From: Epiperipatus broadwayi
Taxonomy: Eukaryota > Onychophora > Udeonychophora > Euonychophora > Peripatidae
Reading direction: 5' to 3'
Assembly: GCA_028023455.1 (NCBI GenBank)
Contig: JAQFVV010006306.1
Location: 547,001-611,000, forward strand
DNA length: 64,000 nucleotides
This document shows positions 11,223 through 24,240 of this stretch, in pieces (the first letter of the stretch is position 1; the number at the start of each line of letters is the position of its first letter). Below the pieces are notes generated by a model. That model saw only the letters and a list, made by a program, of their open reading frames with translations. It had not been told where the DNA came from and made no database searches. The translations under genes and the position numbers were made by a program.

Positions 11223-13355
11223 ACAAATAACAGAAGCATAAAAAAAAATCTTACACCAGCGGCTATAACACACTAGTTCCTTTCCTAGTCTACTATACTT
11301 TTATCTGACTTTCACAACAAATAAAGAAGCTTGGTACTGTAGTAACATGAATATCTCTTTCCTTTACAAAACTAAATGATTGCATAATGCAAATTGTTTA
11401 CTTTATAAGGTAAAATACTGATATTTCTAACATTTTACAAAATATCCTTATTTTAAAACTGATATGAGCATAATCTAAAATTTTGTAAATTTCTCATTTG
11501 TATTTATAAAAACAAATAATGTATGATTATTGTTATTATATATATTATTGCAGTTATATAAAAAGATTTTATATTATATCATGATTTATTTAAATATATG
11601 TAAAAGCAGCATAATAGATTAAACTTCTTTCCACTTTTAATACCAGATTAAAACGTAATTCCTGTGTCTTTTTAATCCTAATCCAAATAAGTCTAAAAAA
11701 ATTGTTAACACCTCAATAGCAAGTTAAATCTAAGTTTCTGATTTAATTCCTCAGAAAGTAATTGATTGTCAGACAATCGATAAAATAGTCATGTATTTCA
11801 TAACTAAGTTTTCTTTATTATCATTTCATAATTAAGTTTTGTTTATTATCTCAAAATTAGGCTATTATAAAATTATTATTATTTATATAGTACTAATTAA
11901 ATATTTTATATTAAAATATTAACGACTTATTTTTATATATATACCCAATATTTCAATATTTTTTTTAATATGGGTTAGTATAATGATTTATAATGATTTG
12001 TTTTTAGAACGCAACATTCAATACTTTTTTAAAATATAAATATATGCTAGTGTACATAACTTTAATGTATTTTATATGAAACTATATTGCTGACAAAGAA
12101 CATCTCCTTTGTTATTCTGCTAATTAGGGTTTTTTTTAATGAGAACATTAATACAATTTTAGAAAAAAATATTAATATATATTGCAACAATATGGAATGT
12201 AAGAACGAACTTGGGGATAATGGAAAACCATCTTCATCCCAAATAAAATATAAAATTAAATATAAAAGGAATGATAAGGAATATAATAATGAGCATGAGA
12301 GATCAGCAAGAAACTATAAATGCACTAGTTATTACACAAAAGTAATAATAATTATTCTTGATTATAAATGATCAACAATAAAAATAAATCAAGTCAATCT
12401 TGTGACTGGATTTGAATGTGGTCCATTATAGACCAGGCTAATTATTTAGCCACTGCCAAACCCGGGACAGGAATAGAAACAATAATTATCTGGATACACA
12501 TAGTTAAGTGCTACTCCATCAAAATAGAACAATGTCAAATATGCTGAGATACTAAAAACATCCTGACCATCATTATTGCTCTGGCCACTTAGTACCATTA
12601 ACGTTCTGGCCAACTATAAACTAAATTTCTAAAGAAATAATATTTAAAATGAAATGCAGTGCATGGATTTTAGAGAATATCCCTTTGTGTCAACCAGGAT
12701 CATCAGAATGTCCATAACACTAAACATATCAATCCATATAACTAGCTGTTAACAAATCTAACTCAGCAAGCAAGCTTATTATAAGTCACTTTAAATAATT
12801 CCTAGGTTTACCCTACTATAAATAAATAGTTTTATTGGGATCATTTACAAAAAATCCTAAACATTAAGCTGTCATGAATAAAGTCACACACACTGCAATA
12901 CATGTAACAGGAGTTAGAAGAAATAAAGACTGAAAAATATTAAAACAATTATTTAATAACTAATTGATTAACAATAAATAAAAGAAATTGACATGATAGT
13001 ATGAAATTTTAAACATTCATTTCATTAAAACAAATATATTCTCATAAAAATTATAATCAATCAGTAGATTTCTATTCATAAATTAACTTTTAATTCATTG
13101 TTATCTCTTTAAAATAACTAAGAGTTGAAAAAACAGCATTTTCAAAATCAAAGATAACAATCTTTGATTTAGCTTAATTAACATTCTGTTAAGTTTTTTG
13201 AAGAGAAAAATGTTTCACAAAAAAAAAAAAATTAAGTTTAAAAAAAAAATTAAATTTTCTAAAAAAAATTCTTCATAATTTTTAGAAGAAATTTGAATGG
13301 ATTAAAAAATTGTTTCACAATTTAAAAATATTAATTTAATGAAAAACTATAAATG
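11223..13355. other. AT-rich non-coding stretch
   Basis: No gene found; the 94-codon frame at 12087 is low-complexity K/N-rich sequence. A weak tRNA-like block at 12405-12475 (minus strand, with a TTCAAATCC B-box-like motif) may be a decayed SINE. Confidence 0.5.
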
Positions 13356-13957
13356 AAAATGTAGTGTGCACATACAAAAAATATCTTTAACCATGGTTTT
13401 ATTTTCTATGAAATCCCTCTTTCCAGTTACAATTTCCAATAGTTTCTCCTTGAAAGCTTTTAGACATATACATGTTTAATTTGTCCTTTTTTTGGTGTAC
13501 AGTAATTCTAGATTAAAAAAATAGCAAATTTTATCCATTTCTTTTCACTAAAATTTCCAGACAAGACTAACACAGACAAAGATTTGTGCTCTTGATTGGA
13601 GACATGGTTGCAGATTACTTTATGGCAGTGGTTCCCAACCTTTTTGCACTTAAGAGCACATTTTATAATACCGGCCAGGTAGTGGGCACTATTTATTGTT
13701 TCAATGTAAATTTATAGTTGGATATTTTTAATAATAGACTCTTTTACACTGTAAAAGTATAGTATGACCTACAATTTGATAACAATATAATACCATAATT
13801 TATAAGAAATCTTAAAAATTAAATTTATTTGTATCAGAAAAATAATTTTTTATCATGTTCGGATAGTGGTGGGCACACGTAAAATGGTCTGTGGGCACCA
13901 TGGTGCCCATGGGCATAGGGTTGGGGACCCCTGCTTTATGGGGTAACTTACTTGTTT
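13356..13957 (+). repeat. Direct repeat copy 1, interrupted by a hAT MITE
   Basis: Matches 14383-14680 over about 290 bp (CACATACAAA..., TTAACCATGGTTTTATTTTC, TAGCAAATTTTATC, GGTTGCAGATT) once the insertion at 13626-13933 is removed. Its identity beyond 'dispersed repeat' is unknown. The same sequence forms the centre of the foldback at 14133-15046. Confidence 0.75.
13626..13933. mobile_element. 308-bp non-autonomous hAT element
   Basis: The left end CAGTGGTTCCCAACC and the inverted right end CAGGGGTCCCCAACC are hAT-type terminal repeats. They are flanked by the exact 8-bp duplication CTTTATGG at 13618-13625 and 13934-13941. The interior is non-coding and AT-rich. The paralogous copy at about 14662-14672 has the unoccupied site, which confirms both boundaries. 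It was presumably mobilised in trans by a hAT transposase. Confidence 0.95.
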
Positions 13958-14132
13958 TTCTTTTTATCTATCTTCAGTATAAAAAATAAAATACTGATAA
14001 TTTTTTTTTTTTTGCAAGAATTTTTTTTTAATTTGAAAGAAATGCCAAGAATTTTATAATGTTAATTTAAATTCTTAACCTCTTATTAAATGTCTATGAT
14101 TAAGAAAGAAAATAGCCGAACAATTGTATTTG

Positions 14133-15046
14133 TAAAAATTTATCTAATTGGTTGTCATAGAAAAATTATCAGCTTAGAGACAGATTATGATTGGCTTGAA
14201 GTGAAGATTGTTCTAGAAAAAAAAATAAGGGATGAATAGGTCAAAAGATTCAAATGTCTGGTAAGTAGATATTCCTAACTTAACTTGAAAAAAACAGTCA
14301 AGTCTTTAATCTCAGCTGCTAATAGAAGAAAGAAGCAGTCTTATTTAAGCTGTTGCATAGAACAGCAAAATTTTTTTATTATAAAAGAAAATTTAGTATG
14401 CACATACAAATATTCCCTTTAACCATGGTTTTATTTTCTGTGGAGTCATTTCAAGTTACAATTTCCAGTTTTTTTTCCAAATGAGTTTTTCCTTGAAGGT
14501 TTCTAGACATGTACATGGTTAATTTGTCCTTTTCTTGATTTGCAGTAATTCCAAATTAAAAAATAGCAAATTTTATCAATTTCTTTCCACTAAAATTTCC
14601 AGGTGGAACTAACATAGGCCGAGCAAGACTCATGCTCTTGGTTGGAAACAAGGTTGCAGATTTCTTTAGAGGGTAACTTTTCTATACATTTTTAATCTAG
14701 TGAAGGCAGGTTACATGGAGGAAAATGGTAACTAGCTTTTAGCTAACTTGGCACATGGTTTTCATTGAGGAAACCATTTTATAATTAAAGACATAGTGTG
14801 CTAAAAGCTTGATTAAAAATTCTGTTCTATGCAACCACTTAAATAAGACTTTGCTTCTTTCTTCTATAAACAGCTGAGATTAAGACTTGACTGTTCTTTT
14901 CAACAGTTGAGTAATTTAAGAATATCTACTTACCAGACATTTGGATCTTCTGACTTATTCATTCCTTTTTTTTTCTAGAATAATCTTCACTTCAAGCCAA
15001 TCACAATCTGTATCTAAGCAGAGAATAATTAATTTGATAAATTTTT
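14133..15046. mobile_element. Foldback element with about 225-bp inverted arms
   Basis: Arms at 14133-14362 and 14825-15046 are imperfect inverted copies (for example the blocks around GATTGGCTTGAAGTGAAGAT and GTCTGGTAAGTAGATATTC). The 460-bp centre contains direct repeat copy 2 (14383-14680). No coding capacity. Likely a large MITE or foldback transposon; no TSD assigned. Confidence 0.75.
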
Positions 15047-16125
15047 GGGAAAGACAATTAGAAGCTCTCCGATATAATGTTCTTATTGCTTTTTAGCTTG
15101 TATAAATTGCTGCTTTGAAATCTGATCGCACAGGCATATTTGCAAATGTTGAAAGTCTTTTATTTTTTAAATATTGATAAAATTTAGTATATTATTGAAA
15201 AGTACTTATTTTTGATTGTGCAGGGGGGGGGAGTGGGTTGTGTTTTATATATTAGACTAAATTCTGTTTTTGTAAGTTATAGCTACTTTTATTTTTTAAA
15301 TAGCTATGAGTTTGTTATTTACATTTAATTACTTAATAAGTATTAATCTGTTATTAAGGTTTGTGAATTATTACACCCCACATAATAGTGTTGAAAATCA
15401 AAGGAATTTTTTTTAAAATGTACTACATTCCCACCATTAATGAAGCTTCATTAATTTTTTTGACATTTAGTATTATAGTTTTTCTGTTTTTGTAATTCAA
15501 ATTTTATGGCGTTTTTTTCCAATTTTTTTTTTTTTAATTTGTATTTTAGAAGGATTTGTTTGATTTACTTTGCCTTAGGCATTTTAATTTGTCAATTTCA
15601 GTGATTTTTGTATTGAAATTTATCACTTGCAGGCTTCTTGGGGGTTCTTGATGGTACTGCATCCAGAATAAAAAATACAGTATATATATATTAAATTATT
15701 TACTTATTAATGATGGCTGTTTGATGATATGTTATAATAAAATGTATTAAATAGAAGCAGATTTTAAAGATAACATGAAAATAAACTACAATGCATATAT
15801 GAGCAGCAATCACATATTGATAATTGAAAAGATGAATAATCTAAGTGAACAGAATTCATGCATACTAATTGTGTGCACATTTACTGTGACTGCCAGAAGC
15901 ATGCTTGTGGAAACAGAACAATGCAAATCTGCTTTTTTGACACATCTTATATTTAGAAAATACATGGATATACAGTAATGTAAAAACACTGGATAATATA
16001 AACATCAAAATTATTGATTAATGGTAGGATTAAAATATCTAATAAGCATCGGATTCAAATTATTTTTTTATTTGCAAAGGGTCACAAAAATTTTCCCCAT
16101 GGACCACATGCACCCATAGGCTATG
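15047..16125. other. AT-rich non-coding stretch
   Basis: Contains a G8 tract near 15222, T-rich runs and nothing recognisable. The 67-codon frame at 15775 has no features I can identify. Confidence 0.5.
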
Positions 16126-16133
16126 CTTAGGAC

Positions 16134-19100
16134 CAGTGTTCCCTCTAAGCTGTGCGCATGTGCAAATAAATTTTAAACACAGCGCTGTAACGGGCACATA
16201 CGTACGTTACATTATTTTTTATTAGTAAACATAAAAAAAAAAAAGTTCGCCAATAAAAATTTCTTTTTTAAGAATTAAAAACTGAAAATTAAAAAATCAT
16301 CTTAAACTCGCATATATATAAAATCGCACAGATAAATAATTATTAAAATAAAACTTTATTAAAAAAAGAGTAGTTTAAAACTAAATTTTCAGAAAAGATT
16401 TAGAGATAAAAATATATGTGTAAGTTTGAAAACAAATTAATTAATCTTTTGTAAAATGAAAATGATTATTTTAATTAGTAAACTAGCCTTTGGGCAATTA
16501 AATGTATAAGCATCGGTCAGATAGGAAAACAATAGAAACTTTTAGCAAATGAAAGAAATCCATCGGGAAATCGGACTTCAATGAAAAGGTTTTCACCATC
16601 ATGACATAATGTTGAGTTAATCCACAAAATTATTATAAAAGGAAAGGTTTGAAAATAAAGGAATTGGTTATTATGATGTGACTATATGTGTTAGTGTGGA
16701 GTTGAAAGAGAAGGGATTGAAAAGATGCACTTTAAAATCCCTTCAGTTTTGTTAAAAAAAAAAAAAGAGAGAAATGACATCGTTTTTTTTTTTCTACATT
16801 AAGGACGAACTAAACTAAAAGACCTCCGGATAAATAAATAAAAAACAACGGCTAACTCAACCAATATTTTTAGGACAGTGGGAATTCACGTTCAAATGGC
16901 AAGCAACAGATAAAGATGAACTGTTTAAAACCGTAAGAACTTTATAATTAATGAACATTAAATTAAAAACTTTCCGTATTTAAAATAATTAAGAAATAGA
17001 ATCCTATCTGACCAACGTTATTTATTAATTAGTTATAATTTTATTTAATGTATTTCTTTTGTAAAATCATTTCCATTTATTTATTTATTTGTTCTTTAAG
17101 TTTTATTATGATTTCTGTTTTTCATTAAACTAGTTGATAAATATTAAATTTAAGATGGGCATGAATGGCTATATATATTTGTAAAGTTATATTAGGGGAG
17201 GGTAATCTTAGGTTATTCATTTCATAGTTGAATTAGGTCAATGGATGGGATATATTGGTGTAATTAGTAGATGTAGTACGAGATTCGCTAGGGGCAGAAT
17301 CGCTATTATACGCCGTACACACTCGTTTTGCCTATGGGAGGAATTATAAGACGGAGACTGCAGTTCCTTCCTATGGAGTTTTTTTTTTTATTGCTCTCAT
17401 CAGATAGATGTAATATTCCTATCTGACAAGAAGCAGTTTCTTCTCTTAACCTAATTGTGCTGCCGTATTCGTATTACATTGAACACATCGATATATCAGA
17501 TGGATTGAAGTTTGGTTTGACTGCGAACCTTTGGCCTAAGGTTAAGCAAGGATTGAATATGTTCTTTTCAAATGCAAATCTATGTAGTCTATTCATACTC
17601 GACACTCTAAATAAAGATGTATTAAATTTAAGTTGGGTATAGATGCTTGCATAGGTTCGTTACCGGTTGATTATGTTTTTGGTTTTCATATTCGATCAAA
17701 ATATATATAGACATTCGGTAAATACTGATACCTTACAGTGAGTATCTAAAATGTATTTATTCGGATGTCTTTTAAGTTATTGGTGTTAATGCAAGCATCT
17801 TATGGTGAATGCTATTGGGTTACTTATAAATTTCCCTCTGCAATTGACGGTATCAATGACTTCATATTTTGATCGTTTATGTTTATTTTGAAATGTTTTT
17901 GACCGTGGAATCTATGTAACCGATCTATACTCAACATTTTTAAACAAATCTGTGCGAACTAATAATAGTATAAAATTTAAAATGTAAATTAAAAATCTAA
18001 AATAAAAGTAAAAATAATGTTAAATCTTATATATATATGTGCGTAAATAAATTTTTGTATGTTAATTACTGGCAGTGGCTTATTTTATTTATTTTTTAAT
18101 ATTGAAATATAATTAGATAAGATATTATATTATTAAATCTCTGCTACTCCCTGAGCTAGTGACATGGGCTAACAACCGGATATCAAAATATATAAATAAA
18201 ATAAAATAAAAAATTTTTTTTTAACTTACGTATCTGCCTACTTTATAAATTTTTCTAGGTTCAAATGCCTAGATGGCGCCCTGTAGTGCAGATGATGGTA
18301 AGCTGCTATTCTCCGGATCATTATAGCGCACATAAAAAATATTCGCGCGCACAAAAATTTTTTTCCCGTGCAGAAAATAAAATTGCACCTGCATATGAAA
18401 TCCATATTAAAAAATAAAATGAAAAAAAATTGAATCAAATGTAGTTTTAGATTTAAATAAACTGCCAACTATAGTATTTGTGTATAGGTATAGATGGCAG
18501 CACATTTATCATTGATGAGAAATGAGGCTGGGAATTACCGTAACGCTTGTATGCCATACGTAAAGATTGCATCATTGTTTATCAGTGTTAAAATTGCCAT
18601 ATTTTTGTTAAAATTTAAATTCAAAATCATTACCAGCTTTTATCATTGAATATATGTGTTTCAGTGATATAATTTTGAGAAAATAAATATTTTTAAAAGT
18701 ATTTTTACAGTATAGGGTTAAAACTGAGTTTGAAAAGAAAAAGAACAGCTAATGAATTTAAAATTGAGTGGCTTAATGAATTCGTGGAAACTGATACTCC
18801 GAAAAGTCATGATAAATTACAAATTCAGTTAAAAGAAATATTCGTATTTAATGAAGAAAAGGGTGTAATTTGTAATTACTGCCGAGACAGAAAGGTACGT
18901 AGTGATTTTGTTAGTGGAAAAATGTGGGATTGCGTGTGGAAATTGGACTTTTTAAAACGGCATTTAATTATTAAATCACATTTAGAAAGTATACAAAAAC
19001 TGAAAAATAAGAATGCTTCATTATGAGCAACTGGTTTGGTACGGTTTTTAAAAGAAACACCAGAAGATCGCGAGAAAAAGAAATCAAATCTTGAGGAAGT

Positions 19101-21122
19101 AAAAATTTTAATTGATAATCTATTATTGGCAATTAAAATGAACATATCTTTGCTTTCGGTTTGAGAAATAAATAACCACATGGCAAAATACATCCATATT
19201 CCAGAAAGTTGGCGTAGTAAAAACTATGCTTTTTCATTTTTGGAAGTGGTGAAGACTGTTGTACAAAATGAAATAATAAATGAAATTAAAATGGCACATT
19301 TTCATACTTTAATTGTTGATGAAAGCACAGACATTTCTACAACCAAATGTTTAATTTTATATTTTAAGTTTAGAAAATCTGATCAATATAAAACTGTTTT
19401 TGGTGGGATAATCCAATTAAAAACATGCGATTCCTCTTCAATTTTTTCTGCAATTTTACAATTTTATGAAGATAACCAAATTGATTTGCAAAAGCGGGTT
19501 ATGTTTACATCTGATGGTGCATCCGTAATGCTTTGAAAATGAAATGGTGTGGCAGCTAAATTAAAGCAGAATGTACCACATTTGGTGCACACCGAGAAAA
19601 TTTATGTATTTCAGATGCATGGAAAGAAGTAAAAGCCACAAGAGAAATCGAAACAGTGGTGAGAACTGTTTATACATTATTCTCGAGATCTGCAACAAAA
19701 ACAAGTAAATTTAAAAAGATTATTGAAGCTTCACAAAATAAATCTATAGCTTTCCAAGCTATTAATGAGGTTAGGTGGTTGTCAAGACATTTTGCAATAA
19801 AAGCAATTATTACAAATTATGAATCATTAATTGAATATTTTAATCAAGATAAAGATGATCCAATTTCCAAATTTTGTTTGAAAAAGTTAAGCAACATTGA
19901 ATTTCAAATAAATTTAGAACTTTTGCCTTCAATTTTAGAAGAACTCAGTGCTTTATGTCAAATTTTTCAATGCCGTGAATTAACACCCATAGATGCTTTT
20001 CAATTTGCTCGTGCAAAAATTAATAAAATCAAGGAAAAACATCTTGGAAACATGGCATGGAACAATAAAATAAGCATCCTTTTAAAAAAGGCTAATGATT
20101 TAAATATAACTATAAAAACAGATGATATGTTAAAATTTAGTAATTTATTATGTGAAAATTTGGAAGAAAGGTTTCCAACGGATGAAGTAGAAGATTGGAT
20201 ATCCTTTGATGTTTCCAGTTTATTATCCTGCGATTTTAATTACGGACTAGCGGAAATTGAAAAATTGTGTTTAAAATATAATGCTTTTCTTACAGATAAA
20301 TCTGTTATAAGGGAACAGAATAGCGATTTTAAATATGCAGTGTGGGAAAAAATTAAAATTAAACAAATAAAAGATTTTGAAGAAATGGTTATGTTTAGTT
20401 TGAATAATGAACAATTTAAAGATCTATCCAAATTACCTAGATATCGGAGGCACTTTTCTGGCCAGTAGTGCAGATTGCGAGCGCGTTTTTAATTTGATGA
20501 ATTTGATTAAAACGAAACAAAGAAATCGAATGCAAGAAAACCATATGGATATGCTGATGAGAGTAAAATCATATATGAATGACGGAAACAATGCAAATTT
20601 AAGTAAAGTTTATGCAGAATGGTTAAAACCAAAAGACAGGAGAGAGAAGTTATAAAATAAATGCCATTAATGACAAATGTAATCCTTAATTCTAGAATTG
20701 TTCAATAGTAAGTAATTGTGAATTGTTATTCTTGTTTGTTTGTTTGTTTTGACAAATGTGTTAATTGAAAAAATTAGAAGCAGATGTTTTTACATTGTAA
20801 GTATTTAAATTTTTTTATTTTTCATTTGAATGGAAAAGGGAAGCCACAGTAATCAGCTAAATTCTGTCTTCACGAACTAATGATTTGACTTGATTTTAGA
20901 GTAGTTTTTTCATTGTGTTCCGTTGTAATGTATGTAGTACAAGTGGTATGCTGAAAGATCGAGTCAATTCATATAAGTAGGTACAAAATTTGGCTGAATA
21001 TTAATACTATCCTTGTATTGTCTTTTTTTTTTTTTTTTTATTATATGCGCTTTTTTAAACAAAATTTTTTTATTTTTGAAAAAACTGCACACACACGTCA
21101 CAAAAAATTAGAGGGAACACTG
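16134..21122 (+). mobile_element. hAT DNA transposon, 4,989 bp, perfect ends
   Basis: Terminal inverted repeats CAGTGTTCCCTCTAA (start 16134) and its exact complement (ending 21122) are flanked by the 8-bp duplication CTTAGGAC at 16126-16133 and 21123-21130. Subterminal GTGCGCATGTGC / GCACACACACGT blocks resemble hAT transposase binding sites. A decayed transposase lies at 18730-20655. The roughly 2.6-kb left region holds a GC-richer segment (17200-17960) without identifiable coding and a second G/C-rich patch at 18260-18380 containing GCGCGC-like motifs similar to the termini. The length is generous for hAT, so extra insertions may lie in the left half. Confidence 0.95.
18730..20655 (+). pseudogene. 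hAT transposase pseudogene (ZBED/ZNF862-like)
   Basis: The pieces read in order as a BED/TTF-like zinc finger (CNYCRDR ... RHLIIKSH), then the RNase H-like core with the first catalytic Asp in LIVDESTDIS. The second Asp is in MFTSDGASVM, followed by the NEVRWLSRH (RW) motif. The hAT C-terminal dimerisation region comes last (SSADCERVFNLMNLIKTK). In-frame TGA codons sit at 19024-19026, 19162-19164 and 19534-19536, with frameshifts near 19540-19650 and 20410-20470. The start is not ATG: the first plausible codon is TTG at 18730, so the initiator may be lost. It cannot make a full transposase. Domain order and motifs match hAT transposases of the ZBED-containing type, which cut DNA with 8-bp duplications as seen at the element's ends. 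Confidence 0.93.
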
Positions 21123-21130
21123 CTTAGGAC

Positions 21131-22009
21131 ATTATTGATTTAAATTATTGTGGTAAAACATATGAGCATTGATTTGCAATTTAGAATTCACTCTCCCCTT
21201 CCATTTGGAATTATATCAAATTAGTATTCATATTGAATTTATTTATTTGAATATAATTTTTTTTATAACAGTAAGAAGATTATTAAGAGGAACTTTTATC
21301 AAATATTAGATAAAGTGCTTTGTAATAAATTCTAGCAATAGGAAATAATAATAATAATAATATATGATTGATCTAGAGTCGAAAAATCATTTTTATTAAT
21401 TGATTTATAGTTTGTTCATTGTATTAAAAATGTGAAGGGTGTATTTTTACTATAACAACAATATCTAGCTGGGCAGTAATTAAGAAAAATGAAATAATAT
21501 TTTTAGAAATGTGTGATTAAATTTGTTTATTCAATTGATTCTAAAAGAATTATTTATCAGTAAGAAGAATTGACTGATAGATGGAGTGCTAAAGAATTTT
21601 TATCTAGTATTTAAAATTATAATGTATATGGATGCTTATGACTGAAAAATAAAAGAAAATCCCAATATGAAAAAAAAAAATTGTAGTAATCATGCTAATT
21701 AAAATTACAGAAACTAAGCAAAACAAATCAAAAAAATTTCCCTAATATGAGAGGCAGATTAATTAAAAAGCAGAAAAATTAAACTTGGAAACTTTAATTA
21801 CATATCAATTGTATTTAGCTAAGAGACTTTTAGATTTACAACTATAATTTAAAAGATTATTTAAAGTAAGCCCTAAAGCATTTGAAAAAGCATATGGCAT
21901 GTTGGAAGAGAATGAAGAATAATTTCAACAAAAGATCAGATACCTTGTATCTCATATGTATATAATATCTAAATACATGTATAGTATTTATACTTTAAGC
22001 CAGATGTAA
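21131..22009. other. AT-rich non-coding stretch
   Basis: Nothing recognisable beyond a short ATA microsatellite near 21345. Confidence 0.55.
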
Positions 22010-22690
22010 TTAGAGAGAATATGAACCCAAACTTTCAAACTACCTTCAGTCATCCATATCATTTTATACAAGCGATACACATGACCACATACATGTGAAA
22101 AAGATAAATGATCTCTAATATATGTATTTCTGCCAAACCAGCCCTTAACAGTTGGTCCAGATCATCATCTCCCATATATATATATATATATACAAAATCA
22201 GTGCTTGGTTTATATTAAGATAGCAAATCTTCAAACTTTAATATTCAGACAATATTTTACCCATCCCTCTTGTGTATTTAACTGGGCTTAAGGTTCTATG
22301 TATGAGAGGTCAGACTAATGTATGGTAAACATAGGTATGACATAACAAAATTTGGCAATTAAGGGCTTTGAACATGCCATCATCAGATTCTCAATGATAT
22401 AGATCTCTTAAGAGTTAGAGAGTGGAAAAGATTGAAGCCTGTCTACTAATGTTTGAAGATTTGCTATCTTAATATAAACCGAGCACTAATTATATATGTG
22501 TGTGGGAGATGATGATCGGGACCAAATGATGAGTGCTGGGGCAGCATTTATATTGGAGATCATTTATCCTTCCCACATGCATGTGGTCATGTGTATCAGT
22601 TGTATAAAATGGGGCGGATAACTGAAGGGAGCTTGAAAGTCTGGGTTCAAATCCCCTCTAATTATATATATATATATACAAGCTACATTC
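22010..22690. mobile_element. HHR-3 element, inverted dimer (about 680 bp)
   Basis: The left arm (22010-22250) is repeated inverted at 22435-22690, with about 190 bp between. The arms begin with a block reading GGTTCAAATCCCCTC outward, which resembles a pol III B box. The plus arm has a decayed hammerhead at about 22517-22555 (ATGATGA, a GTGCTG/CAGCAT stem II, then TTTATA, so GAAA is not kept). The minus arm (about 22128-22165) has CTGTTAA. (AT)n microsatellites lie at the junctions (22175 and 22660). Confidence 0.8.
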
Positions 22691-23137
22691 ACCATCAGAT
22701 GAAATCACTGATCATTGATTCATTACCCCTATTTTATACTTGTAAGGATATATGCAGTATATACCGATAAAGACAAATCATTTAATTTAAACGCAAATAT
22801 ATATATATATGGTATGCATGTTTTGACTCTTAAGCTCTATACAAAGAAACTGTTAAGCTTGAGTCATGTTCAAATTTTTTCCAGTTCTATATTAAATTAT
22901 TGTGTATTGATTCTAATTTTTCCTAGATAATTTGTGATATTAAAATTAAACTTCCTGTTAAAAATTTTGACAGGGCATTGATTTCTCTTAAATTTCAGCT
23001 TATGAAGCTTATTTTTGAGAATATTAAATTTCAGTAAAAAAAACAACAAACAAATGCTATTGTAAGATATTATAGCAACGATTTGCTATGTCACTAAGAA
23101 ATTTAGTAGATAAAAAAAAAGACATATGACTTTATTG
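22691..23137. other. AT-rich non-coding stretch
   Basis: No gene or repeat family recognised apart from an (AT)n run near 22800. Confidence 0.5.
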
Positions 23138-23221
23138 GTTGGGAGTTCATAAACCTGCGAATGCCAGAATAAATCCTAGGATCTTGTGATCCCAAGTTGG
23201 AAATTCTACCAACTATACCAA
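23138..23221 (-). mobile_element. Second tRNA-derived SINE family, copy
   Basis: Minus strand reads GTTGGTAGAATTTCCAACTT then GGGATCACAAGATCCTAGGA and a tail with GCAGGTTTATGAACTCC. Related to 6690-6768 and 8772-8872. Decayed; no TSD assigned. Confidence 0.6.
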
Positions 23222-23304
23222 ACATACAGGGTACTGACATGATTTTTGTAATTACAGAATACATTATTATGCATCAGTACTTAATATGCATAACTCATAT
23301 CTAT

Positions 23305-23411
23305 ATAAACAAAGGCAAAACTCTCCATACAGTAGTGCCACCCTGTGCCAACCAGAGTAATCAATGGATGCCAGAAGGCTTGTGCATAAAATGTGATGTT
23401 TAGTGGTTTAA
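23305..23411. mobile_element. HHR-1 family minimal element (about 107 bp), 10-bp TSD
   Basis: Joins the terminal block GCAAAACTCTCCATACAGTA directly to the opposite terminus TGATGTTTAGTGGTTTA, deleting the ribozyme and middle. Flanked by TCATATCTAT at 23295-23304 and 23412-23421. It falls just downstream of the SINE at 23138. Confidence 0.85.
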
Positions 23412-23421
23412 TCATATCTAT

Positions 23422-23762
23422 GTAATTATCCAAGATTTTTAAATATAATAAAGCTACACCTTCATAATAGCTAATTTAACACTTACAAATGATTACTTTC
23501 AGTGCAATTATAGTGGCAAGCCAACTGCATTACGGAACAACCATTGAGTGGGGGAAAAAATCAATAGATAAAAAATTAAATAAAAAAAATCATTTATTTT
23601 GCAATAAAAATAATTTATGTAATAAAATTATATTACTCATTTAACAAATAAATATATCAATGATAAATAAAATATAAGCAGAAATATAAATAAGAAATAT
23701 CTGCAAATAAGAAATATCTGCATTTACAATTGAATTTACAATTCTTGCATTAATTATCGAAT
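23422..23762. other. AT-rich non-coding stretch
   Basis: Nothing recognised. A short tandem repeat of the block AAATAAGAAATATCTGC lies near 23690-23720. Confidence 0.5.
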
Positions 23763-24240
23763 TTACAGATCATCAACCATTATCAATCCACTGCAGGATG
23801 AAGGTCTCCCCAAGTTCAAACCATCTCTGATCTTTAACTTCTCTTCTCCATATCACCCCTGCACACTTTCTTATTTCATCCATCCATCTCACATGTGGTC
23901 TCTTTCTGGGTCTTTTATAACCTCTTGGAATCCAGTTTAAGATTTCAATTGTCCATCTATTACCATCTCTTCTAGAAATACGTCCAGTCCAACTCCAGTC
24001 TTTTAACTTTTTAATAAGATCAGTAATACCTGTTTGTTCTCTTACCCATATATTGCCTTTTCGATCTCTTCTTGTTACTCCTAACATGCATATCTCCATA
24101 CTTCTTTGAGTGGTCTGAAGTCTCTGTATTGCTCTTCTATTAAGTGTCCAAGAACTGGTAAAACACATTTATTAAAAACCTTTCTTTTTAAACACATAGG
24201 CACATTTTCTTTTCAAACATATACACTGCAGAAAGGAATT
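23763..24240 (-). pseudogene. RTE-type LINE, 3' end of reverse transcriptase ORF
   Basis: The minus strand carries the characteristic RTE C-terminal region: LNRRAIQRLQTTQRSME, then MLGVTRRDRKGNIWVREQTG, WSWTGRISRRDGNRWT, ILNWIPRGYKRPRKRPHVRW and ILQWIDNG. This stretch follows the RT domain in RTE-class elements. The frame is open for 131 codons (23773-24168), so this is a fairly young fragment. It is 5' truncated: coding similarity stops near 24240, just before the RT thumb. No RT catalytic motif is present. Same family as the copies at 44880-48960, 56700-58990 and 62651-63245. Confidence 0.9.
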
